A DNA stretch of 64,000 nucleotides from Puffinus mauretanicus (taxonomy: Eukaryota; Chordata; Aves; Procellariiformes; Procellariidae). The stretch spans positions 992,001 to 1,056,000 of the forward strand of contig JAJKFH010000425.1 of assembly GCA_023333565.1 (NCBI GenBank), in the 5' to 3' direction. Every line of letters begins with the position of its first letter. The stretch's first letter is position 1. The notes beneath the pieces were generated by a model, which saw only the letters and a list, made by a program, of their open reading frames with translations, was not told the origin of the DNA and searched no databases. Below are positions 29,001-41,798 of this stretch, one piece after another. Position numbers and translations under genes: made by a program.

Positions 29001-32000
29001 AAGAATTATATTATATAGGGACAGCTTGATTATTTCAGTTACTGTGTTCTTGTGCATTTTGAAAAGTAGAATCCGCAAATATTGTCTTTCCTATTTTGCT
29101 GGTTAAGCGCTTAGATTGCCACAGGGCTGGACTGAAATTGTTCAGGACATGATGAGACTCTGGATTTCCCTGAGCTTTATCAGCCAGTCAGAATTCAGGC
29201 AAGGCAGCCAATATATTAGAATGAAATGTCAATTACAATGCTCTTCACTGTTACAAGTTTCCAAGGATGACTGGGAAGTAAATGCATGATGGTTGGAGAA
29301 ATTACTTTCTGTGTAGTTTAGCTGTAATACTGGCAACCAGTAAAGGGAGAAATCTTATTTTCTGTTCAATTTATTTATGGGTCTGCACATCTGTGCAAAG
29401 CTCAGAGAACAAGACACGCTTCCTTAGCCAGGCCAAGGTGCCCAGCCAATTCCTATAGTAACATGCCTTGCTACTATTTTCAATAGGATGTCTTTCCATG
29501 TAAGAATTACTTCTTCTAGTAAAAAGAGAACAATGCCTCTAACATTCATTTCTCTTGCACAAATTGTTTCCACAATATTTATTCTCCCATTGAATTAATA
29601 TTATCTTGGCTAGAAATTAGAATTTCTCTCTATTTTAATGAGATCTTCGCAAAGACAAGGTGTTAATCTGGAATGACCTTACTACGACATCTCTTAATTG
29701 TTGATGGCAGCAAATGAAATGTGAGTGGACACAGAACAAATTGCTTCATTAGTGATATAGTCTATAATACCTAAGGAACTGTAACCCACATTTCTAATTC
29801 ATGGACCATTTCATCTCATCATTTAACTCCCACATTGAGATTGCACTATCGGTGTTAGCTAACAATATACTTACTTGTCACATTATGAGCATATGCTATT
29901 TAACAGCTTATAGCAGATACTACTAATTGTGTAAAATATTGCCTTCACTTCCAAACACAGAAAGATCAACATATCTTAAATGTGACTGATCATATTTTAA
30001 AAATATGATGTAACTGAGAACACATGAGAAGGCCACATAAACCACTGGATTTCCACTGAGAGATCCCTGCATTTGCCAAGTATCCTATTCAGAAGTCTAA
30101 TTTTTCACATCGGCAGTAGGGCATCACAGGTCTCATTGAAAAATAAAAGTGTCAATGATCAATAAAATTATTAGCTATAAAATTCATCTAATCATTGGAA
30201 AAGAAGTAATATTTGAGTTCAGAGTCTGCTATTTACATAATTGCTGTTGAAGTGTGAAAATTGTAATAATAAAGCTCTTCCTGGGAGATATTTTGTTCAG
30301 CAATTTTGACAATTAGATGTATTTATGTGTGTGTGGCACTGTGTAGCTTTGTATAATTAACTTTCTTTTAAACGTAATTATTAAATGAAATACTTCATGG
30401 CTCACCACAACCACAAAGGCAAACACATAGAAAATAGGAAATGACAAAACAAGCTCCCTTTGCAGCTCCTGCTCAGCATCCTTGCACTTATAATAAGTTC
30501 TTAAATAAAATTATGTAGAAAACGGTGACAAATCCAGAAAGGCTACTTAGTTTTCATCTCAAATACAAATTATATTTGCTTTTATTACTGCTCTGTTTTT
30601 CATTCAGCATCCAGACTGTGCACTGAATAAAGGAGATATAAAAATATAATGAGAACAATTAATAGATTATCGCATGTACATATACAAAGGCTGAAATAAG
30701 ATGGTATATTTAATCTCAGCTGTAAAATACCTCTTAAAATAAAAGAAGAGAAAGGAAAAGGAAGCTTAAAAAAGAAAAACTCGCTGCAAATAAAACAATA
30801 ATTCCATATTTCAGCATGACATTGGAAGTCAACAGATTTTAATTCAGGTCTTTTAAACTAGCAGCCTAGACCAAGAGCTTTTGATGAAAAGCATAGCTGA
30901 TGAAGGTAAGTTATTTTTGTGTGGATCAACTACCAGGGAGTGGGGGGGGAGGAGAGGACAGACCAAATATCTATGAAACTGCTCAACCATCCCATCTGAA
31001 GCAGATATATGAGGTCTTGCGGATATATGAGGTGATGAGTCTGAAGCAGATATATGAGGTGATGAATCCAGAATTGTTAGCAAAACCACAAGAAAGACAT
31101 GAAATACCTATCTCCCAGCCCAGCCCTGCTGCTCCAGTACCAAAGACATGGTGTCAGCTGCTGTACTTCATAAGTAGATCAAGCTCTGTGAGGCTTGGGA
31201 ACTTGCTCCGCACCTGAGTGTGGAGAAAATTCAACTTCTTGAAGCAGGCTTCTTGACGGCACGCTTTGCTGTATATGAACCTGTGGCTTTTCAGAGTCTA
31301 ATAATTTGTTCCAAACTGACTATATTTTCATGAGCATAGAAGGAAAGCACCCTGACAAATGTAGTGCTCCTGCTCCTAAGCCCAAAGGCACTAGAGCACT
31401 TCAAAGAAGCAAATTGTAATAGTATTTTTAAAAGAAAAATGTTTTTCTTCTCCTAAATTAATTTTCATTTTAAATGACTGAGACATTTTTACTGAAGCAT
31501 TAAAATAAGATAACTACTCAAGATGTGGAAAAACTTATGCCAAAATTATCAGTGCTTGGGGAAGTTATAATAGGCTTATAATGAAAAATATTATACACCA
31601 AACTTTACCCATAATAATAGGTGTCATTTCTGCTATCCAAGCTCAAGATAGAAGCATCTTATGATCTGAATAGCCATTACGGGACTATTCTTCTTTTAAG
31701 ACACTGTGATGTAGCATGTAGAATAATCAAGTGTGCTCCCAGATTGATGGCTTAGCCTGACTGCCACTGACTGTCCTCTTTGCACTCCGTAGTTCCTTTG
31801 AGACAAAACCAAGTGTGATTGAGGGATAGTTTCCTCTAGTCTGCAGGACTGCAGCTTGTTGTGATAAGCTAATTAAAGGTTTGCCTTTTTCCACACCCTC
31901 CACCGTACCCCAGGACTATCCCAGGCACCTTTCTATCCTCAAACACTCCCACATGCCATCATACCACTTTTTGAGACATGAGGCACATACTCTTACCAAC

Positions 32001-32884
32001 TTTCCATAAAAACCTTATAAGCAGACTGTCACATCTCTGTCTTTATGTATTTCAAAACAAAATGTCATCAAAGGCCTGTTGGGTCACAGGGCTGCAGAGG
32101 AGTGCTGGACCAGCTGATACGTAGCATTGATGTGTGCAGCCCACTGGAGAGGGAGGTCACACTGGGAGGTGAGTCACCACCCAGCCTGGGAGCCAAGGAA
32201 ATCAATCCCTGAGCAGGGGTTTTAGTAGCATTGGCATAGCCAGAATCAAGCTCGCATTGATTTAGAGAATGTAAGGACGGTGAAAATACTAATTTTTCAT
32301 TCGATCAGGTCTATGTGCTTTGATTCAGAAAGCAAACATTTTAAAGTGGCTCTCGTCCTTTAAAACAATGCTGTAAGTGAGATCAAAAACAGCATGAGTA
32401 ATAAAGGTTAGCAGGAAAAATGTAGATGAGTAATTACACAAAAATCTATACACCTCCATGCAATCTCATTTGAAAACACTGTGGACAATTTCTTGCGATG
32501 GACATCCCTTTCTGTCTCTACTGGGGGTAATAAACCTTGGAAATTAAATGAAGGAAAGAGCGAAATGAGCCATTTAGTTCTATTAACTATTCTAACCTGA
32601 CATGTATGGAATTATATAATAATTACTACTGAAAGGTAGAACATACCATTTGGATAGGGCAAAAATGGTCAGGCAATATCAAACTACTGTTAATTTCAAA
32701 ACGGACTGCAATCTCTTAGCACTGCCAATTTTAAGAATCTTGCCAAGTCACTGAGGAAGCTGAATCAACGAAAATGAATTTTGGATTGATTAACAGTAAG
32801 ACATGGTATTCCATTCTTTCTAACACACAGATATTGAGATTATTTAAAGGTTATTAAATATATTCTTCTGTGTATATTTAAGTG
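26031..32884. other. AT-rich intergenic DNA, no gene recognised
   Basis: Next to the CR1 lies a TA/TG-rich tract (about 26,036-26,110) with TATATATGCATG and ACATATGTAT motifs. The rest is mostly unique AT-rich sequence. A small imperfect tandem repeat is present near 30,993-31,068. The block from about 28,500 to 30,800 is free of recognised repeats and has no plausible exon. I cannot assign a function to it. Confidence 0.55.
30993..31068 (+). repeat. Imperfect short tandem repeat (AGATATATGAGGT units)
   Basis: The motif GATATATGAGGT occurs three times, and CTGAAGCAGATATATGAGGT occurs twice with a spacing of about 42 bases. It makes artefactual SSPHISA repeats when read on the minus strand. 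I see no relation to another element in the window. Confidence 0.75.
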
Positions 32885-33430
32885 TGTCCTGATTTCGGTT
32901 GGGATAGAGTTAATTTTCTTCCTAGTAGCTGCTATAGTGCTGTGTTTTGGATTCAGTATGAGAAGAATGTTGATAACACACTGATGTTTTAGTTGTTGCT
33001 AAGTAGTGCTTTCGCTAGTCAAGGACTTTTCAGCTTTCCGTGCTCTGCCAGGTGTACAAGAAGCTGGGAGGGAACATAGCCAGGACAGCTGGCCCAACTG
33101 GTCAAAGGGGTATTCCATACCATACGACATCATGCTCGTACATAAACTGGGGGAGTTGGCCAGGGGGTGGCGATCACTGCATGGGAATGGGCTGGGCATC
33201 GGTTGGGGGGTAGTGAGCAATTGCATTGTGCATCACTCATTTTGTATATTCTACCATTATTGTTATTACTATTTTCCCTTCCTTTTCTGTTCTATTAAAC
33301 CATCTTTATCTCAATCCAAAAATTTTACTTTTTTTTTTTTTCAATTCTCTCCCCCTTCCCACTGGTGGGGGGCAGGGAGTGAGCGAGCCACTGTGTGGTG
33401 TTTAGCTGCGTGCTGGGTTAAACTACTACA
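32885..33430 (+). mobile_element. Solo LTR, subfamily A, 5-bp target duplication
   Basis: It starts TGTCCTGATTTCGG, carries the GATAGAGTTAATTTTCTTCC core, and ends GGGTTAAACTACTACA. It is flanked on both sides by aagtg, a perfect 5-bp target duplication. The promoter region has a degraded CRE (CGACATCA, 33,125-33,132) followed by ACATAAAC in place of the TATA box. ATTAAA at 33,294-33,299 is a likely polyadenylation signal. There are no internal genes. Confidence 0.88.
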
Positions 33431-36400
33431 AAGTGTCACCTTAATCTCATTGACACTATTCAAGAACAGAGGTTTTCTACTATAGCTCATGAAGATTTTG
33501 AAGTACAAGCTGTGTATTTAATGACCAGTTTATGTTGTGAAGGTCAAAAACCATAAAGGTTAAATCCAAAATGTCACTATTTGCAGTTGACTGTGTGTCC
33601 CATTTCTACCACTGTTACTCAGACTGCTAGTAAACACTGTAAGCTCTAGATCTGCCATATAAATTCAAGCAACCAAAAATGCTAAAATTTAGAGGCATCA
33701 TGCAAAGTGCCTCAAGCAACTTGAATAAAAGAGGGTCTACTCACTTCAGGATGTCAGAATTTGGCCCTGTCTAAGTAGACATCAGGTTGGTAAAGGTGGT
33801 TTCAGATAATAATCCTATCTCTGTGCAAGGTTATAAAAATCCTATTAAATATCACTCTGATCCTCAGGTACAATAAGAAATTAATAAAAATAAAAGTCAG
33901 AATTGAGTATGTAGAGGAGAAAATATCCCATAAATGAAAAATGACCCAGAACTTATAGGCCTTGAGTCATTTCTTTAACAGCTGCAAAAATGTCAACAGC
34001 AGTAAAACATAAAAAGCCAGCAGTGATTTCATTAATAGTACTCTGCTACACTGCAGAGGGGATTGTGCTAGCATACACTCGAAGGACAGACATTCCCTTT
34101 AAAACTCAAATACGTGAACTGGAACTTTTCCTCATCTTCAACCTACCTGCTGTTACCTACACAAGTGAAACCGGCCAACTGGAGATCATTAATCCATGGT
34201 GTCTCTGAATCTTTCATTTTCTCAGTGAGTGGAACACAGCACGCTGAAGCACATTCTACTCACAGCAAGAGCGTCAAAGAGTCCAGAGACTCTGGAGTAA
34301 TGATTGCTGATTATGCTAATTCTGCACTTACAGTATCAGTCGAAAAACATCCCCTCATCACTGCAGACTGAGAGCTACTATATGTGTGTCCTTGAGCTTT
34401 TTGTTTTCCAAATGTTAGTGCCTCCAGTTAATAATTTAGCTTGTCTTTAAAGCAGCCTGTGAAAAATGGAAAGCAAATATACTGGCTGTGAAAGGGAAAA
34501 AATAGCACTGTGGTTAAGATACTAAATGAGGACTCAGCAAATCTCGATTCAATATTTAGCTCTTCTCACAGAAGCCCTTACTGACCCTGGGCAAACCAAC
34601 AGAAGAAGTGTGAGAAAAGCACTTAACTGAGGCATGAGGAAACTGTCTTGTCTATTTAATAACAAGTTGCCTGAGCAAAGAAGTTGTCTCTTATTACCTG
34701 CAGGTATGGCACACACCAGGGCATCAGCGGGGACTTCTGGATGCTACTTTAATACAGCTTTACACTGTAGCAAAGGTCGAGTAATATTTTGGGATGCAAT
34801 AAATTTAACATCGTGAAGTCCAGACTGCCTGAAACAGTAGAAAGGTCAGAGTTGTCCGTTCACATAGTGAAGAAGAAGTGGCTGAGACACGGGGCTGACT
34901 GCAGTGCTCTGGCCACACCTTTGCCTTACCAAGGAGCTCTCCCATGTAACACCAAAAAACTAATATGCTGATGGAGGCTAAAGTAATCAAAAAAGTTGAA
35001 TGTCTGAAGAACTGGAATCCTAGCACAACCTGGAAGGATTTCTAAGAGCTAAGATCTCATTAAAAGATAACGTTTGCATGTAAAGCCAGACAATAGTGAG
35101 ATAGGCCTCGTAGATTGTGATTGACAGTGCACCTGCACTCTCCATCCACTAGAGACCTACAGGTTTATGGTTCAGTGGCCAAGGACATGACATTGCGTAA
35201 TTTTAAACTACAGAAATGCAGCACAATACTACAGTTTCCTTCTCTTGTTTTTCTTCCAGCACAGGTGACCTTATTCCATCAGGATATCGACAATGAATGC
35301 AACTGCTTCAGATATTGTTATTGAAGTTAATTTCTGTTGAAAAACTCCCTGTGTCCTTCTAGGCAGCAACAATTGTTGAATGTCAACCTAGATCTGTACT
35401 AAATATTGCGAAAGTCAAGAGTCTTGTAGTGGCAGTTTGACAGGCAGAAGGTACATATCATTATTCTCTCTTTTGTGTGATATGTCAAAAGAGGATAAAG
35501 ACATCATTAAAAAAAAATCTTCATTCAGATTATCTACTATAGTTGCCTAATTTAGGCAGAGAGGCTGCACTCTACTGTCTGTACTTGAACTGAGTCTGGC
35601 AATCCTAAATAGCAGACTGTGTGAAATTCTCATCTTTTAGTCTTAGACCTCCAAATATTTCTGAGAGTTACTTTGGCATCTACTATAAATGATACGAATA
35701 AAACCTGAAGTTAAATTTAAGAGTTTTCTTTTCAAGGTGCCCAGAAATAACATAATGTAAATCTCCAGAGATGGAAGTAAACAACTGTATTAACTCTAGA
35801 GTATGCTCTCCAGCTGATCAATAGAACTTCAAAATATGAACACCGCTTTAAGACAAAACCAAAAGGTTTCAGAATTTTTCAAGAAAAGGCACCAAAGATA
35901 CAGGGAAGGATATTCCATGTCCCAGCTGAGTGGTAGTTGTCACTATCAGACCTTTGACTATACTTGAATGGACATATGTTCCTCTTCCTTCATCTTCATC
36001 CCCCTTCCCAGCTTTATTACTGAGACTTCAAAGGAGAGAAAATGAATCATTAAATAGTTGAATTACAGGAAAACACATAGAACTTTCATATCCCTAATTT
36101 CTAAAACTGAAAAATTTTATTTCCATGAAATTCCACAGACATGGAATCCAGGTTCACGTCCCAAAATTTTTCTGAATTTTCTTAGTCACTGCTAAGAACA
36201 GAATCATTTTATAAACAACCTGAACTTCAGTTTAAGGTAAGTTTTCTTTTATTTTTTACTTCCATTTGAGCAACACCTATGGTATTAGTAATAAAATCTA
36301 TGACAGTAAGAATGTAAAAAACAAACTCTACAACAGCCAAGATTTTCAGTTATGCAAGAATACTGAAGATTGCAAAAGCAAATAGGATCATCAAGAAGAC

Positions 36401-37235
36401 ATTTGCACACCCTGTCAACTAACCCTTCCACAACCAAACAGACGAGTGATAGATGAGGTACAGGCTACCTAACTTATTCACCTCGCTTTGCAATTATGTC
36501 ATTATGCCTTTAGAGTGGGTCATTTCCTGGTATGGTCAGCAGTGAAAAACAGAGGGATACCTTATCTACCAGACTTAAGTGTTAAGATCACTACTTCTCC
36601 ACTAAGTAACATTTCTTGCCCCGAAGCATCTGGAGTGACTCAAACCCTTTAATAAAAGAATCTGCAAAGGGATGATACACATCACAAAAATGCAAAAAGT
36701 AAGAGTAAAATGTTTAGTTGACATCCCTTTTCCTGCCAGAGTCAAGGCTCATCTATTCCACCTCATCACTTTTACCTGACAGGAGACAAAGTTTCTCCCA
36801 TTTCAGTTCAGATACTGAATCATCACTGAAAATCAGTTAGTCTTAAGAAAACAAACAAAACCCAAAGCAAACAGGTCTCCCCCTTCCTTCCCTAAAAAAA
36901 GGCTCATCTGACCTTTAAGACCTCTGGAGTTGGGAAGGAGTATCCCACAATAAACATCCCAGTGTCACACCCCTGCTCACATTAATCACTGTCTTTTCTC
37001 TGTATAATCTGTAAATGTTAATGTTGAAAACTGATATGTATTTATATGAATGTATATGTCTATATATGTATGCACACATATACATAGATATGACTACCTT
37101 GCATAGCCTACCATTATTATAACGTCATTTGAAAATGTGACAACTTTCAGGGACATTACAAAAGTTCTCTCCCACTAGCTGAGCAACTAAACCCTGAAAT
37201 CCTCTTAAATCCGTTCCTCCCATGCAACAAAAGAA
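33431..37235. other. AT-rich intergenic DNA, no gene recognised
   Basis: Unique-looking sequence with only short open frames (up to 85 codons) that match nothing I recognise. No LTR or CR1 is visible. A short TATATG/TGTATA-rich stretch lies near 37,037-37,090. Confidence 0.55.
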
Positions 37236-37990
37236 TCAAAGAAAAACACTAAAAAATGTAATGGAACATATTTCATTAAGCTGTAAGATGCTTGCAATGT
37301 ATGTTAACAAACTATAGGACAATCCAGTCTTGAGATACGTCAGATAATTTTCAGTCTGTCTAAAACCTTTGGTTAGATTCGAGCCTAGTACGTTTTTGTC
37401 TTCTCCTGCAATTTCAAATAATTCCCACAAACTACACAAAGCGCCTGCCAGTATGTGACCTTTAAAGATATTAGAGAGTCTGAGAAGTAATAATTGCCTT
37501 GCTATTTTCTTTCCCAGTCTCTTAGCTAAAATAAAATCAAAATTTTGTAATCTATTTCAAATAGGCAATAAGTCCCCGATCTCTAGTATTCTCTAAATCT
37601 TTATTTTTACCAAAGGAAGAAAGCAATGCAAAGGCCTTTATATGGTAAAGATCCTAATGTTCTTTCACTCAAGACATCATTGAAAGCCCTTGAAAACACC
37701 ACAGAAAGGGGATCAATGAACCTCTGATAAAATTCTTCAGCCACACTCCCAGCCCCAGGGGAAGTTCCCTTTCTCGCTGATAGAAAAGCTGTATGAACAT
37801 CCATCTTTTCTGCTGGTCTCTCAAGTAAGTCCTGTTTCTCATTTGCCAAAGCTTGAAAACCTGCAGCTTTTTTAAAAAACTGCTGCTGAACAGGAAGAAT
37901 GATTTATTACTGAAAGAGCTTGCTTGTAGCTTTTCTAAGCTACCCTCAATGTGCCAGCAGGGTCCCTGCAGGCCTGCCCCCAACTATGGT
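37236..37990 (-). pseudogene. Decayed L1/Tx1-type LINE reverse transcriptase fragment
   Basis: Three short frames on the minus strand line up in order with the N-terminal half of an L1-superfamily reverse transcriptase. At 37,607-37,849, LLERPAEKMDVHTAFL is followed by KGTSPGAGSVAEEFYQRF, the counterpart of the family's 'GKSPGPDGxxxEFYxxF' block. Next, at about 37,500-37,600, KNKDLENTRDRGLIAYLK corresponds to the 'DL..xxRPIxLLxxDYKI' block. At 37,236-37,439, GSNLTKGFRQTENYLTYL corresponds to the palm motif A block, with the Asp of 'DxxKAFD' lost. The frames are separated by stops and frameshifts, and no further domain can be traced. It differs from CR1, whose equivalent block reads MGPDGIHPRVLREL. 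It is an ancient inactive copy. Clade assignment (Tx1 versus L1) is inference. Confidence 0.7.
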
Positions 37991-38039
37991 GGCATAGCCA
38001 TACTATGTCCCTCTACATTCATTCTGCTTTATATCCCTT

Positions 38040-38043
<4 letters not shown>

Positions 38044-38073
<30 letters not shown>
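38044..38073 (+). repeat. Homopolymer A run (30)
   Basis: Thirty consecutive A bases, the longest homopolymer in the window. It could be the tail of an old retrocopy, but nothing recognisable lies immediately upstream. It may equally be simple-sequence expansion. Confidence 0.85.
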
Positions 38074-38075
<2 letters not shown>

Positions 38076-38491
38076 AGCCTGCCCAGCTTTTTATCATCAA
38101 GGGCTTTGCAAATCTAGTTTTAGCCTTCATTTGCTTCTAAATTTCCCCTGAATTCCACATGTTCCATATCTCTCAGCCAGCTATGGAGATTATTCAAACA
38201 ACTAAATACTATATATGTTCCCCTGTGGAAAGACCACCACGCTCTCCTTAGCCCATCTCTACTTTCCATCTGGGAAACATAAAATTCCTAAACTATTTCT
38301 TCTTCCATGAAACAATCTTTCCTGTTTCTAACCTGAACTATATGACTGAGAAAGCAGCTGAGGAACTACCAGTAACCCAATCAGGAATCAATAGCCTGTA
38401 GGCTTCTGTCAGACTGAACAGGGCTCATAGAGGAGATATACTCTTTGGAGAAATTTTCTCAATTTTTACCCAATTTTCCTCTATAAAATTT

Positions 38492-39594
38492 TGTGGTGGG
38501 TTGAGCCTGGCTGGATGCCAGGTACACATCAAGCCACTCTATCACTCCCCTCCTCAGCTGGACAGGAGAGAGAAAATATAACGAAAGGCTCGTGGGCTGA
38601 GATAAGGGCAGGGAGAGATCACTCACTAACTACCATCAAGGGCAAAACAGACTCGACTTCAGGAAATTAAGTTAATTTATTATTAATCAAATGAGAAATA
38701 AAACCAAATCTTAAAAAATGCCTTAACCCTACCCCTCCCTTCTTCCCAGGCTCAGCTTTACTCCCAATTTTGTCTACTTCCTCCCCCCAAGCGGCACAGA
38801 GGGACGGGAAATGGGGGTTGCAATCAGTTCATCACACGTTGTTTCTGCCACTCCTTCCTCCTCATACTTTTCCCCTGCTCCAGCATGGGTTCCCTCCCAC
38901 GGGAGACAGTCCTCCATGAACTTCTCCAATGTGGGTCCTTTCCACAGGCTGTAGTTCTCATGAACTGCTCCAGCGTGGGTCCCTTCCATGGGGTGCAGTC
39001 CTTCAGGAACAGACTGCTCCAGCATGGGTCCCCCATGGGGTCACAAGTCCTGCCAGCAAACCTGCTTCAGCGTGGGCTCCTCTCTCCATGGGTCCACAGG
39101 TCCTGCAGGAGCCTGCTCCAGTGCTGGCTTCTCACAGGGTCACAGCCTCCTTCAGGCACATCCACCTGCTCTGCCGTGGGGTCCTCCACGGGCTGCAGGT
39201 GAATATTTGCTCCACCATGGACCTCCATGGTCTGCAGGGGGACAACCTGCCTCACCATGGTCTTCACCACAGGCTGCAGGGGAATCTCTGCTCCCGTGCC
39301 TGGAGCACCTCCTCCCCCTCCTTCTTCACTGACCTTGGTGTCTGCAGGGCTGTTTCTCTCACATCTTCTCACTCCTCTCTCCCAGGTGCTGTTGTGCAGC
39401 AGTTTTTCCCCTTCCTAAATACGTTATCACAGAGGTGTTACCACCGTCACTGATCGGCTCAGCATTGGCCAGCAGTGGATCTGTCTTGGAGCCGGCTGGC
39501 ATTGGCTTTATCGGACATGGGGGAAGCTCCTAGCAGCTTCTCACAGAAGCCACCCCTGTAGCCCCCCCACTACCAAAATCCTGCCACGTAAACC
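38492..39594 (-). mobile_element. Solo LTR of a second family, about 1.1 kb, minus strand
   Basis: On the plus strand the element begins TGTGGTGGGTTGAGCC and ends CCTGCCACGTAAAC followed by C, where the family end would be CA. On its own (minus) strand it starts GTTTACGTGGCAGGATTTTG. It then runs through CTTCCCCCATGTCCGATAAA and an array of 41-53 bp units, then GGTTTTATTTCTCAT and TTAATAAATTAACTTAATTT, ending GGCTCAACCCACCACA. I know this layout as a long solo LTR common in bird genomes. It is distinct from the subfamily A/B LTRs apart from the related array. I see no convincing target duplication. Confidence 0.85.
38878..39295 (-). repeat. Degenerate 41-53 bp tandem array inside the LTR
   Basis: Nine units begin with CTCCAGCRTGGG or a close variant, at about 38,878, 38,923, 38,968, 39,017, 39,065, 39,116, 39,169, 39,210 and 39,251. 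Each unit pairs a CTCCAGCGTGGGTCC half with a CCATGGGGTGCAGTCCT half. Spacings of 41-53 bases are not constant multiples of three, so the frames that stay open through it (174 codons plus, 101 codons minus) are more likely a product of the GC-rich repeat than genes. Confidence 0.8.
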
Positions 39595-40640
39595 CAATAC
39601 AAATTCAAAGCTTTAACTGTTTAACACTTTACCACATTTTGCCTGTTGATAGAGTCCACATCCCTAAAGGTAAGTTGTTTCTCTATCAGTCAATATAGCT
39701 TAAAAATTTCAATTTCTATCAAAAATACCTGTAATTCGTTCATGAAAAAGAGCTCTTGATCTTCCAGTTCCTATTCATAGATTTCTGATTATAAAATATA
39801 ATCAAGTGCTTTGGTCCAAGTTTTTACTCATACTTAAAGGCCTAGAAGAGCTGACTATATGCTAATATATGTCTATGTTACCAATCTCCCTGAATTACTT
39901 TTATTTGTTTTGGAACCCTTTCTCTTTTTGATCACTTCATTATTATTCACCCCAAACAGAGCCGATTAAAGAATTCTACCAGGTGGTATTTTCTTGGAAA
40001 ATGTGGTCGATGAGCACAAACTATTTCATAAACAATAATCTTTGGTTCAAGAGGCTTTTGTGGAATTGAAGGCAGGATCAGAAGGGATGAAGAAACTCAC
40101 AGTGAGTTCCAAGTAGGTCTGCCTTAAACACAAAGATGTCAGGAATAAGGATGTTCCCATTCTGAAACCAGGAGGTTTGTCCCAAAACTGTTTTCTAACA
40201 GACATGCCCACAACCTGAGAACCTTGCTATGGGACATAAATTTAAAATAATATCAAATTTTCCAACCAGAACTCAAGGTTCGCCTTGTTCCTGGGCAATT
40301 TAATTACACTACACAAACTTACATAAATATCAAAATAAAAAATATATAATTATCTATGAATAAGAAACTTCTCTTGTTTGGACAACTGAAACCCTAACAT
40401 AGACTTCAATTAAGGAAGTTTTTATCTAAAGTGCTCATCTCTAGTAGCACTCTCTTCCATATTCCCTAACACAAGCGCATGTGATTCATACACAGGTCCC
40501 TCCTTCTAGTCCCCTTTGTTCAAGGCAGTGAGATAGCCTACTGTTGCAAGAACTGCAAAAACTTTATGCAGTTCAAATGGCTGCAGATCACATTTAACTA
40601 CTATATCCCTAAATTTCCCTATTTTACAAACCTCTGCTTT
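39595..40640. other. Intergenic DNA downstream of the minus-strand gene
   Basis: AT-rich sequence between the 38.5-kb LTR and the likely 3' end of the gene on the minus strand. I see no recognisable element or exon. Confidence 0.55.
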
Positions 40641-40869
40641 TTTATTTTTTATATTTCTTCTATATATTTTTTATATTTATTTTTTATATTTCTTCTACAA
40701 CACAACTCAAAGCTTGCCCTTGTCTAAAGATTCTGCTGTAACCTCTTTGCCAGCTTGGTGTTTGAGATTTCCACATCATTAGTTGTAGCAAATGCTTCTT
40801 CCCTGTTTCTTTTCATCCCCTCTCCTTCTCTTTAATAATTTATCAGACCTTCTTCTGCACATTTTTAAT
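40641..40869 (-). terminator. Candidate polyadenylation signals for the minus-strand gene
   Basis: Read on the minus strand after the stop at 40,929, there are ATTAAA hexamers at 40,864-40,869 and 40,831-40,836, and AATAAA hexamers at 40,676-40,681 and 40,641-40,646. The last two lie in a repeated TATAAAAAATATA-type tract. Any could define a 3' untranslated region of about 60-300 bases. Which is used cannot be decided from sequence. Confidence 0.5.
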
Positions 40870-40928
40870 GCTCATGCCCCAGTCCTGGAACATCCTGGAT
40901 CTCCATGTTTCCACTCTGCTTAACATGT

Positions 40929-41340
40929 TCACAATTCAGTATCATTAAAGGATGAGATCTGTTCTTCCCTGAAAGGTGGAAAGGCCTTGCCACTCAAAAT
41001 GTTGGTCCTGTTCAGGACATCCCCATATCGTCTAGCTATTCTCTCCAGCACAGGAGGCAGAACCCTGTGAATGGAAATTAAACTTTTCTCATTATGCCAT
41101 GCCCAAAAAAATGTCGATGAACTGATCACTTTCCACACATGCCATTTCTCAATATCTTCTGTACTCATGCTTCTGAAACACAAAGCGTCCATTTCTTCAC
41201 CCTGAAGGGTTTGCATCTTGGGGCTGCTGTGTGCTAAAACCCACTTATAGAGGCGCTCAAATCGTGCAACATTCAGCATTATGATGTTCAGAAACACCAC
41301 AGACAAATAATGGCTGTCTGGAATATTCACAGTAGCAAAC
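40929..41340 (-). CDS. Terminal coding exon of an unidentified host gene
   Basis: On the minus strand a pyrimidine-rich acceptor (CTTTACTGTTTGTATTTTCTAG) precedes G-TTT-GCT-ACT-GTG. The frame then stays open for 136 residues to a TGA at 40,929-40,931. The first base completes the codon left by the exon at 51,970-52,160, restoring Gln. Visible segments include FATVNIPDSHYLS, a hydrophobic SVVFLNIIMLNVA, and an aromatic stretch WHVWKVISSSTFFWAW about 55-70 residues from the end. These are followed by a basic/amphipathic HRVLPPVLERIARRYG and the C-terminus FNDTEL. Composition is that of a normal globular protein, unlike the repeat-derived frames nearby. I do not firmly recognise the family. A GREB1/GREB1L-type C-terminus is an unverified guess. 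Candidate poly(A) signals follow. Confidence 0.85.
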
Positions 41341-41798
41341 CTAGAAAATACAAACAGTAAAGAGGGAGATGCAGTTGTATTATTAATGTAGAAAAGTTCA
41401 GAGATACCTTTTAAATCACCTTGAACTTTACACCTTGAACCTTACACAGAAATATTACTGGGAAACTGCAAAATGTTAGCAAACCCAGTGAAGGGTATGT
41501 TTTATGTCTATTTTAACTGTAGAAGAAAGTTGTCATAGGCTTAATAGAAAACTGAAATATAGAATTAGATGCTACATCAAGGACCATTTCCTACATCTAA
41601 AGCATTCCCAGATAAACTGTTCTTACTGTAAGAAGAAAAATTGACAGTGATTCCTCAGGTAGCTGGTAGATGAATTATATATTTTGCATGTGAATCTCTA
41701 CAATTTCAATAACTGGGGCTACACATATGCCCATTGTGATATTCTAGGAAAATGTTTTCACTGTGAGAGATCCTGATTGAAGCCTCAACCATCATTGG

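Noticed and set aside
38929..39453. 174-codon plus-strand frame and overlapping frames on both strands
   Set aside because: They lie inside an LTR array of GC-rich units where several frames are open at once. Composition is repeat-driven and there is no known domain.
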